The notes under the pieces were generated by a model. The model worked only from the letters and a program-made list of their open reading frames with translations, did not search any database and was not told the DNA's origin. Shown here piece by piece: positions 43,739 to 53,154 of a stretch of DNA of 64,000 nucleotides (position 1 is the first letter of the stretch; each line of letters starts with the position of its first letter). The stretch is from an uncultured Bacteroidia bacterium (lineage in GTDB: Bacteria > Bacteroidota > Bacteroidia > Bacteroidales > UBA932), in assembly GCA_902768985.1 (NCBI GenBank), contig CACXNA010000007.1:1-64000 (forward strand), written 5' to 3'. The position numbers and the translations under genes were made by a program.

Positions 43739-43868
43739 ATCCTCAAAATGGGGTGCTGGTGAGGACGGAAGCCGGTTTTTCTGCCACTTGTCCTCAAAAT
43801 AGGCCATTTTTGAGGACAGGAAGCAGTTTTTCCGCCACTTATCCTCAAAACAAGCCTTTTCTGAGGAC
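43739..43868. repeat. Three-unit array of 28-nt palindromes at exact 51-bp period
   Basis: Units start at 43739, 43790 and 43841. Each has left arm RTCCTCAAAA, an 8-base centre and a right arm ending GAGGAC. The two 23-base intervals are near-identical, both ending in CCACTT (GGTTTTTCTGCCACTT and AGTTTTTCCGCCACTT). The same family forms a seven-unit array at 59649-59984. The locus lies between convergent genes. Because 51 is a multiple of 3 the array stays open in some frames, but the palindromes argue against a protein. Confidence 0.9.
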
Positions 43869-43990
43869 AGCCAACCAATTTGTCCGCCGGGAGCTGGCAG
43901 GGACCTGTCTCCTCCCTGCCCGAGTCCGGGGGTGGACACGTCCTCCGGAGCCAGTCCCTGCCAGCTCTACCCGACGGACGAAGATCCCTC

Positions 43991-44350
43991 TTGCGGCAGC
44001 CGGTGGGGAGGATGTGCGGAAGCCCGCGCCCGTTTGCCCATGCTGTCGGGGGGTGTGCGCGAGCCGTGCGGTGGGAACGGCTGCCGTGGGTACTGGAGGC
44101 AGATAAGGCGGCAGGGTGGCGGCGGGCAAGCATTTTTTTGCTTGCACGACGGCAGCCCTGCCGCCTCTGCCGGAAGCACCGGACAGAAAAAGGCTTGTAT
44201 TTCTGGCCGGTCCCCCATTTTTTCGGGGGACCTGGCAGGTTTTGCCGGGGGATCCTGGCCAGAAAACGTTATTCGCCGGGCAGAGCCGGCGAATAACGTA
44301 AATGATGCGTTCGGAGCGAAGCGACGCAGGGGGTCCGGGGGGTTAGCCCA
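43991..44350. repeat. Structured dispersed repeat element, copy 2
   Basis: It matches 35209-35640 over long stretches (GCGGCAGCCGGTGGGGAGG; the GCAAGCA...TGCTTGC hairpin nested in CGGCAGGG...CCCTGCCG). The stem that is GGCAGGTCC/GGACCTGCC in copy 1 is GGTCCCCC/GGGGGACC here. It ends with GTTATTCGCCGG / CCGGCGAATAAC (44267-44297), a perfect inverted repeat before the trigger-factor gene. No gene. Confidence 0.7.
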
Positions 44351-44366
44351 CCGGCGATAATAGGAT

Positions 44367-45368
44367 TTACAGCTCGCGGAACTTCGCGGCGGTGATCTTC
44401 GTGGGCTTGAGGGTGATGGTCTCCTTGATCTTGTCGAGGACCTTGCGGTCTTCGACCTGCTCGACCAGGCGGTCGATCTGCTTCTGATCCTGGAGCATGT
44501 TGACAGCCATCTCCTTCACCATCTCATCGGGCACATTGCCGATGCCGTACATCGCGTACTGGTAGCGGGCGAAAGCCTCGGCCTGCTCGTGCAGGTCCTT
44601 CTCCTCCACCTTGAATCCCCACTTCTGCATCAGGGAGCCACGCACCAGCTGCCACTTGAAATCCTCGGCGAAGCCCGGGAAATCCTTCTCGACATCCTCC
44701 TTGGAGAGCTTGCCGTTGTTGGCCTCGATGAGCCAGCGCTTCAGGAACTCCTCCGGGAGCTTCACATCGGCCTTCTTCACGAAGAAGTCGCGGATATCCT
44801 TGGTCAGGCGCCACTGAGCCTCACTCTCGTACTGGTTCTTCAGGCGCTCGGAGACCTCCTTCTCGATGTCCTCGTCGGACTTGGCCTCCTGGCCCTCCTC
44901 CTTGTGCTCGGCATAATACTTCTTCATGCTATCGATCATCGGAGCCTTGTCCTTCGCAGCGACGGTCACGGTATAAGAAGGCACGGTGTCGGCCTTCTCC
45001 ACCTCCACGTTCACCTCCGGGGCCAGGCCCAGGTCGAAGACAAAGGTGAAGTCGTTGCCGGACTCCCACGTCAGCTCGGGCTGGTTCGCGGAAGCGAGGG
45101 GCTCGCCCAGGATGTGGAGCTTCTTGTCGTTGATGTGCTTGTCCAGCGCCTGGCCGATCACCTGGTTCACGGACTCGACGAGCGCCTGCTCGCCATAGAC
45201 GCGCTTGATCAGGGAGGCGGGCACCATGCCCTTGCGGAAGCCCTTGAACTCCGCCGTACGGCGACGGTCGGCAAGTTTTTTCTTTTCAATCTCAGCATAG
45301 TCTGCCGCGGCCACCTCGATGGTCAGCTCGCGGTTCAGATCGTCAATCTTCTTTTCTTTTACTTTCAT
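44367..45368 (-). CDS. tig: Trigger factor, short form without PPIase domain
   Basis: 333 aa, versus ~430-450 for full-length trigger factor. The ribosome-binding domain is intact, with the signature GFRKGMVPASLIKRVYG near residue 45. The central FKBP-type prolyl isomerase domain is missing: the chain goes from VEVEKADTVPSYTV straight into the helical C-terminal chaperone domain (~160-333). The protein should still bind L23 at the exit tunnel and hold nascent chains, but should not isomerise prolyl bonds. It lies 4 bases after pgpH in a minus-strand operon. Confidence 0.88.
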   Translation of the reverse strand: MKVKEKKIDDLNRELTIEVAAADYAEIEKKKLADRRRTAEFKGFRKGMVPASLIKRVYGEQALVESVNQVIGQALDKHINDKKLHILGEPLASANQPELTWESGNDFTFVFDLGLAPEVNVEVEKADTVPSYTVTVAAKDKAPMIDSMKKYYAEHKEEGQEAKSDEDIEKEVSERLKNQYESEAQWRLTKDIRDFFVKKADVKLPEEFLKRWLIEANNGKLSKEDVEKDFPGFAEDFKWQLVRGSLMQKWGFKVEEKDLHEQAEAFARYQYAMYGIGNVPDEMVKEMAVNMLQDQKQIDRLVEQVEDRKVLDKIKETITLKPTKITAAKFREL

Positions 45369-45372
45369 AACG

Positions 45373-47397
45373 CTATTTTGTGTTCTTTCTTGATTTTTTC
45401 TTGGGATACGCGACCCGCTCGTGGTGGGTCTGCGCGATATATTGCTTGATGGTCTCCTTGACCGTACCGAGCTCGCTGATGGAAATGTCGGCGTGCTCGA
45501 ACTGGCCCTCGTCCATCTTGCCGGCCACGATGCGCTCCACGAAGGCGGAATACGCCTCCGGCGTGTACTCGGTCAGGGTTCGGGACGCGGCCTCGATGCT
45601 GTCGCAGAGCATCAGGATAATCTGCTCCTTGGTCTCCGGCTTGATGCCGGGATAGCGGAATTCGTCCGCCATGGCGGGGTCGCCGCCGGCCGCCAGGAAC
45701 TGGCCGTAGAAATAGCCGGTCGTGGTCGTACCGTGGTGGCTGCGGATGAAGTCGATGATCATTTCCGGCAGGTGGTGCTTCTGCGCCAGCTCCACGCCCT
45801 CGGGGACGTGGCGGATGATCTCCCGGGCGCTCTGCTCGGGGGACATGCCCTCGTGGTAGCGCGGACCGCCGTCCCGCGGGACCAGCGACTCGTTCTCCAC
45901 GAAGCACAGCGGGTTGTACAGCTTGCCGATATCGTGGTACAGGGCGGCCGCGCGCACCAGGTCGGCATTGGCGTCGACCGCGCGCGCCACGACGTCCACC
46001 ATATTCATGACCTGCAGCGAATGCTGGAACGTGCCCGGCGCCTTCTGCTCCAACTCGCGGATCAGCGGATTGGACACGTCGCAGAGCTCGATCAGGCGGG
46101 AATTGGACACCAGGTTGAAGAGGCGCTCGAAGAGGTAGACCAGCGGATAGCCGGCCACCGTCAGCATCGAACCGATGAAGAGGCACAGCAGCGCCGCCCA
46201 GACATTGCCCGCCACCAGCTCGGCGGCGTGGAAGCCCAGGTACGAGAGCGCCAGCACGCCGAAAGTGATCAGCGCGGTGATGAACTGCTTCCAGCCCCGG
46301 TTGAAGTAGCGGAACGCGAGCGTCGCCACCATGCCGGCTACGAAAAACATCACGAAGAGCACGGCGCCGTCGTGGCTGAAGATCAGCAGCGGCAGCAGCG
46401 TCACCACGTAGAGCGACACCACGAAACGGTTCTTCAGGAAGGCCTGCAACAGCAGGGCCACCAGGGTGAAGGGCACATAATAGAGCGCCTTCTCGTCCAC
46501 GCGGACGAGGATAAGCGCCGTCAGGGCGCCCAGCAGGAAGACGGTCACCACGTACGGGAATCGGGAGTCGTTCAGGATCCGCTTGTTGTTCAGCAGGATG
46601 GACAGGTACAGCAGCGTCACGAGGACCAGGGCGATCAGGATGTTGCCCAGCAGCATCTTCAGCGGCGAACCGGCGTAGCCCATGTTGGCCTCGAATTCAC
46701 GCTTGTAGGAATCAAGCATCTGCGCGATCTCCGCCGTCACGATCTCGTCCTCCTTGACGATCAGCTGCCCGGCGTTCACATAACCCGACGTGGGCGACAC
46801 GCTCGTAATGGACTCGGTGTGCACCAGCGCCGTGGTCTGCTCGTCGTAGAGCAGGTTCGGCACCAGCAGCGCATAGGCGCCGGCGGCGCGCAACAGCGAA
46901 TCCACATTCGCGTCGGATACCGCCGACAGGTCGGACAGCAGCTGCGTGCGCGCGTCCGTGAGGCGGTACACTTCGGAGAATGGCACCTTGGTCGCGCGCT
47001 TGTCGCGCTGAATATAAAGCACTTCCGGATCGGAAGATCCGCTCCGGCGGTTCTGGTCGTCGGCGATCACGCCCCGCTGGTAGATGGCGCGCAGGGCGGA
47101 CACGGTGGCGCTGCGCAGCGTCCCCAGCTCGAGCCCCTCGGCCGCCAGCAGGTTGCGCGTGACGACTTCGTCGGAATAACGGAAATACGGAATCGGCTCC
47201 GACACCTCGCCCCGCTCCGCGGCCATCTGCTCCTCGGTCTTGTAGATCGGGAAGTCAAACTGCGCGTAGAGCGTCTCATACTTCCAGGTCCGCCCCTTGT
47301 GGTAGTCGTAGGCGAACTTGGCGCTGCGCGGCATCAGCAGGACCAGCAGGAGGAACGCGATGCCGAGCGGGAGAAGTATACGAAGCGGTTTTTTCAT
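45373..47397 (-). CDS. pgpH: 7TM-HD family phosphohydrolase, PgpH-like c-di-AMP phosphodiesterase
   Basis: 674 aa. One N-terminal membrane helix (ILLPLGIAFLLLVLLM), an extracytoplasmic 7TMR-HDED domain (~30-250), seven transmembrane helices (~265-445), and a cytosolic HD domain (~465-640) with FQHSLQVMNM, ALYHDIGKLYNP, HHLPEMIIDFIRSHHG and LCDSIEAASR. These supply the metal-binding His/Asp set. Homologues hydrolyse cyclic di-AMP. A basic tail KKKSRK ends the protein. It lies between the SDR and trigger-factor genes in the same operon. Confidence 0.9.
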   Translation of the reverse strand: MKKPLRILLPLGIAFLLLVLLMPRSAKFAYDYHKGRTWKYETLYAQFDFPIYKTEEQMAAERGEVSEPIPYFRYSDEVVTRNLLAAEGLELGTLRSATVSALRAIYQRGVIADDQNRRSGSSDPEVLYIQRDKRATKVPFSEVYRLTDARTQLLSDLSAVSDANVDSLLRAAGAYALLVPNLLYDEQTTALVHTESITSVSPTSGYVNAGQLIVKEDEIVTAEIAQMLDSYKREFEANMGYAGSPLKMLLGNILIALVLVTLLYLSILLNNKRILNDSRFPYVVTVFLLGALTALILVRVDEKALYYVPFTLVALLLQAFLKNRFVVSLYVVTLLPLLIFSHDGAVLFVMFFVAGMVATLAFRYFNRGWKQFITALITFGVLALSYLGFHAAELVAGNVWAALLCLFIGSMLTVAGYPLVYLFERLFNLVSNSRLIELCDVSNPLIRELEQKAPGTFQHSLQVMNMVDVVARAVDANADLVRAAALYHDIGKLYNPLCFVENESLVPRDGGPRYHEGMSPEQSAREIIRHVPEGVELAQKHHLPEMIIDFIRSHHGTTTTGYFYGQFLAAGGDPAMADEFRYPGIKPETKEQIILMLCDSIEAASRTLTEYTPEAYSAFVERIVAGKMDEGQFEHADISISELGTVKETIKQYIAQTHHERVAYPKKKSRKNTK

Positions 47398-47404
47398 CGG
47401 GCGG

Positions 47405-48217
47405 CTATTTGAACGGGCTGCCCGCCTCGCGGGCGATGTAGCTGTAGGTCAGGCGGTCCAGCAGGCGCGGGAACAGGCGGTGGAGCAGCACGGTCGCCCG
47501 CCCCAGCGGGGTCAGGATGACCTGCGAGCGGCGGTGGCGCAGCGCGCTGGAAAGGCGCTTCGCGCAATCCTCCGCGCTCATCAGCTTGCCCTCGTCGAGC
47601 GGCGTCTCACCCTGGGCGGAGCCGTCGGCGGTCAGGGCCGCGTTGCGGACGTTCGAAGAAGTGTAGCCCGGGGCAAACACAAGGACGTTGAGCCCGTCCT
47701 TGAGGTGCTCGATCCGGATCGTGTCCAGGAAGCCGCGGATGGCGTACTTCGAGGCGCTGTAGCCGGTCCGCGCGGGCAGCGCGGAATAGCCGGCGATCGA
47801 GATCACGCCCACCACGGAGCCCTTCGTCTCCAGCAGATACGGCAGCGCGAACTTCGTGCAGTTGACCGTGCCCCAGAAGTTGACATCCATCAGGGAATGG
47901 ATCACCTTGAGGTCCAGGTCCTTGAACATCGCCCGCATCGAGATGCCGGCGTTGTTCACGAGGATGTCGATGCGGCCGAAGCGCGCCACGGTCGCCTCCA
48001 CCAGGGCGCGGCAATCCTCCTCACGCGTCACGTCGCACTGCACGCAGAGCACGCGCTCCGCCGGAGCGACGGACGGCGCCAGCTCTTCGAGCTTCGCGAT
48101 GGAGCGCGCGGCCATCACGACCCGTGCGCCTTCGCTGCCGAATTGACGCGCAGAGGCCAGCCCGATACCCGAGCTGGCTCCTGTAACAATGATTACCTTG
48201 TCCTGTAAACTTATCAT
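47405..48217 (-). CDS. Short-chain dehydrogenase/reductase (SDR)
   Basis: 270 aa. Cofactor motif TGASSGIG near residue 12, NNAG near 88, catalytic Ser-Tyr-Lys as SIAGYSALPARTGYSASKYA near 143-162. The C-terminal ~50 residues (LLHRLFPRLLDRL) are hydrophobic and basic, like membrane-associated ketoreductases such as 3-ketosphinganine reductase. Its start overlaps the stop of the upstream PLP acyltransferase gene (ATGA). A pair of alpha-oxoamine synthase and SDR reductase is the expected first two steps of sphingolipid-type synthesis, which makes that role plausible but unproven. Confidence 0.88.
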   Translation of the reverse strand: MISLQDKVIIVTGASSGIGLASARQFGSEGARVVMAARSIAKLEELAPSVAPAERVLCVQCDVTREEDCRALVEATVARFGRIDILVNNAGISMRAMFKDLDLKVIHSLMDVNFWGTVNCTKFALPYLLETKGSVVGVISIAGYSALPARTGYSASKYAIRGFLDTIRIEHLKDGLNVLVFAPGYTSSNVRNAALTADGSAQGETPLDEGKLMSAEDCAKRLSSALRHRRSQVILTPLGRATVLLHRLFPRLLDRLTYSYIAREAGSPFK

Positions 48218-49402
48218 TCAATAGTCATTTTGGCGATGTCGTCGCCGTCGTACTGACCGGCGTCGAGCTTCGCCTTGATCTCCTTGAAAGCCTTGAGCGT
48301 ATACTCCACATCCTCCATCGTATGGGCGGCCGTGGAGACGATACGGAAGATGATCATGCCCTTCGGGATCACCGGGTAGATGACCATCGAGCAGAAGATC
48401 TTGTAGTTCTCACGCAGGTCCTTGGCCATCTTCCTTCTTGAAGCCGTCCTGGATGGCGTGGGTAATCTGCCAGCATTTCGCGCGGAGCGCGTCGCCCTCC
48501 GGGGAATCGATGATCTCCATGCGCTTCATGTTGCCGATCACGAGCGGCATCGGCAGCGACTTGGCGTACATCTGGCTGCGCATGTTGGCGCGCAGATAGT
48601 TGATGATCTTGTGCGGGCCGGCGACGAAGCCGCCGATCGAGGCCATCGACTTGGCGAAGGCGCCGATGTAGAGGTCGATGTCGTCCATGCAGCCCAGTTG
48701 CTCGGAGGTGCCGCGGCCGTGCGCGCCCAGCAGGCCGAAGCCGTGGGCGTCGTCGATCATGATGCGGAATTTGTATTTCTTCTTCAGCGCGGCGATCTGG
48801 TCCAGGATGCCGAGCGCGCCGGTCATGCCGAACACGCCCTCGGTGATCAGCAGCACGCCGCCGCCGTTCTCCTCCGCCACCTGGCAGGCGCGGGCGAGGA
48901 CTTTCTCGCAGTCGGCGATGTTGTTGTGACGATATTTGTACTTTTCGCCGATGTGCAGGCGGATGCCGTCCAGCAGGCAGGCGTGGCACTCGGCGTCATA
49001 GACGATGACGTCGTGGCGCGCGGTCAGCGCGTCGATCGTGGACACGATGCCCTGGTAGCCGAAGTTGTAGAGGAACGCGTCCTCCTTCTTCTCGAATTTG
49101 GCGAAGGTCTGCTCGAGCTGCTCGTGATAGCGGGTATGGCCGCTCATCATGCGGGCGCCCATCGGGTACGCCAGGCCCCACTGCGCCGCCGCGTCGGCGT
49201 CCGCCTTGCGGACAGCCGGGTGGTTGGCCAGGCCCAGGTAGTTGTTCAGACTCCAGTTGAGCACCGGGGTGCCGTTGAAGATCATGTGGGGGCCGAGTTC
49301 GCCCTCCAGACGGGGATACATATAGTAGCCGAAGCCCTGCTCGAAATACTGTCCGATCGGGCCGCCGCTGTCGCGTTCGATTCTGTCAAAAATGTCTAAC
49401 AT
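48214..49402 (-). pseudogene. PLP-dependent alpha-oxoamine synthase, frameshifted with internal deletion
   Basis: The N-terminal frame (49402 to ~48430) is a normal alpha-oxoamine synthase-like enzyme: LNWSLNNYLGLANHP, GARMMSGHTRYHEQLE, YDAECHACLLDG (PLP-stacking His), IDDAHGFGLLGAHGRG and the PLP Lys in AFAKSMASIGGFV. It runs off frame after IQDGFKKE. The C-terminal frame resumes with DLRENYKIFCSMVIYPVIPKG and reads to a stop at 48214. By memory of the family some 25-30 residues before DLREN are absent, so a deletion that is not a multiple of three lies near 48425-48440. It is a real lesion or an assembly fault. The family includes serine palmitoyltransferase-like enzymes; the SDR gene follows. 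Confidence 0.78.
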
Positions 49403-49438
49403 ATAAGGTTTAGATTCTTCGTTTCACTCAAAAATGCA

Positions 49439-51454
<2,016 letters not shown>

Positions 51455-51503
51455 TTAGTATCTCTTAAAATCCGTCAAAGGTACGAATTTTTACCGGATT
51501 TTC

Positions 51504-53150
51504 CTAAAGTTTCAGGCTGAAACCGACGGTGCCATACTGGCCTTTTTCGATGAAGCCCGGCGCCCGCTCGATGGCCATCCCGAGGAGGTTGCCCGCCTCG
51601 GCCCAGAAGGTCCAGCGCGCGTCGATACGGTACTCGAACGTCAGGCCCAGATTGGCGAACCAGGGGATCCACACGCCGTCCGAGGCGAGCGACAGGCGCG
51701 AGGACTGCGCCTCCACGAAGAGGCCCGCCCAGGTGCGGTTTTCCCAATTGTAGCGACCGCGCAGCTCACCCACGAATGCCGGCGGCGCGAAGGCCGCGCA
51801 CAGGGTGTTGAGACGCAGGTAGCTGTACTTGGCGTCGGCGTCCAGCTCCAGCCGGGGACCGCGCCAGGAGAAGCGGCCCTGGACATAGGCGGCGTTATAG
51901 TCTACCGGCAACACGCCGTAGAGCGACGCGAGCGGCATGCCCTGGTAGGAGACATAGCCCGCTTCGAGTTCATATTGCAGGCGGGACGCCGCATGCCCCT
52001 GCAGGCCAGCGCGGACGTGCAGCTTCTCGCGGGAGATCTTGGCGGAGGAGCCCATCATGAAGGCGAAATGGTTGAGCTGCTTGACGGCGTAGTGGCTCTG
52101 GATATACTGGCCGCCGCTCACGCCGGCCACCAGCTCCATGTCCGCGTTGAGCAGCGCCATCCGCGCCGTCACGTCCGGCGAGACGGAGAAAGCGCCCTGT
52201 TCCGTGCCCTTGGAGTAGTCCACGCGCACGCCGGCGTCGAGCCGGACCGGGCCCAGCAGGAAGTCCACGTGCGGCTTGATGGAGCCGAGGCTGGCCATCC
52301 GCATGCCGCCGAACAGCTCGCCGTGCGAATCGGCGACCTTGTAGTAGTCGTCTCCGCGCAGGGATTCCAGCTCGAAGAAACCGTCAATCAGGATGCGGTA
52401 CTTGCTCGCCAGGACCGGACCCGCCGAAACGGCCACGCGGAGATTGTTCTCCCCGGAGGCGCTCACCTTCCCCTCCGAACGGCCGCCGTCGCTGGAATAG
52501 CGGTACTGCAGGTCGATGTCGTAGAACATCTGGTTGCCCGGCCGCTCGCGCGACTGGATGCGGCCCGCCGCGATGACGGAGCTGAACCCGCTGCGGAAAT
52601 ACGGCTCCGCCCCGCCCTCGCCGGCGAAGATGCCTTCGTAGCCGAAGTGGTACGAAAGGCGGACCGCCGGGCGCAGGTACTGGCCGCCCAGGCCGATGCG
52701 GCCGTTCAGGTCATGGCCGGAGAAAGATTCGGCCACCCCGCGACGGCTGTACCTGCCCGCGTAGCCCCCCGCCTCGGCGAAGACGCCGATGGCGAAATCA
52801 GGGGTCTGGAGCATCTGCCAGGCCATCTCGAACTGCGGATGGATGGTATAGCCCGCTCCGAGGCGCAGGAAGAACTTGCTGCCATCGTACAGGCGCGCCT
52901 CGGGCGTCACGGAAATCCGATACGGCGAGAACTCGTACGAGCCCTTGTAGGGCGTCTCGAAGACCGAATAGTCGAAACTGTAGTCGAAGCGGTACAGCGA
53001 GTCGGGCACCTGCAGGGACGGCCCCGTCTTCTGGAAGTCCGAGAAACGGGACTCGTACTCGTTGGTCACCTGCACGGACTGGTTGATATTCTGTGCGGAA
53101 AGCGGCGCGCAGAGCGCCATCACGGCAATTGCCAGATTGATTCTTTTCAT
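51504..53150 (-). CDS. Outer-membrane beta-barrel protein, TonB-receptor-like
   Basis: 548 aa with a signal peptide (KRINLAIAVMALCAPLSAQ). The mature protein is a series of amphipathic beta strands with many Tyr/Phe/Arg girdle residues, ending in QYGTVGFSLKL, a typical outer-membrane C-terminal signature with terminal hydrophobic residue. There is no plug domain or TonB box, so it is the barrel-only type often labelled TonB-dependent receptor in Bacteroidales. It starts 4 bases after the stop of the large TPR gene on the same strand, so the two form one operon and probably one envelope complex. Confidence 0.8.
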   Translation of the reverse strand: MKRINLAIAVMALCAPLSAQNINQSVQVTNEYESRFSDFQKTGPSLQVPDSLYRFDYSFDYSVFETPYKGSYEFSPYRISVTPEARLYDGSKFFLRLGAGYTIHPQFEMAWQMLQTPDFAIGVFAEAGGYAGRYSRRGVAESFSGHDLNGRIGLGGQYLRPAVRLSYHFGYEGIFAGEGGAEPYFRSGFSSVIAAGRIQSRERPGNQMFYDIDLQYRYSSDGGRSEGKVSASGENNLRVAVSAGPVLASKYRILIDGFFELESLRGDDYYKVADSHGELFGGMRMASLGSIKPHVDFLLGPVRLDAGVRVDYSKGTEQGAFSVSPDVTARMALLNADMELVAGVSGGQYIQSHYAVKQLNHFAFMMGSSAKISREKLHVRAGLQGHAASRLQYELEAGYVSYQGMPLASLYGVLPVDYNAAYVQGRFSWRGPRLELDADAKYSYLRLNTLCAAFAPPAFVGELRGRYNWENRTWAGLFVEAQSSRLSLASDGVWIPWFANLGLTFEYRIDARWTFWAEAGNLLGMAIERAPGFIEKGQYGTVGFSLKL

Positions 53151-53154
53151 ACGC

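Noticed and set aside
43706-43939. Minus-strand small protein with repeated FEDKW segments
   Set aside because: It is a translation of the 51-bp array; the same DNA is equally open on the other strand and shows palindromic constraint.
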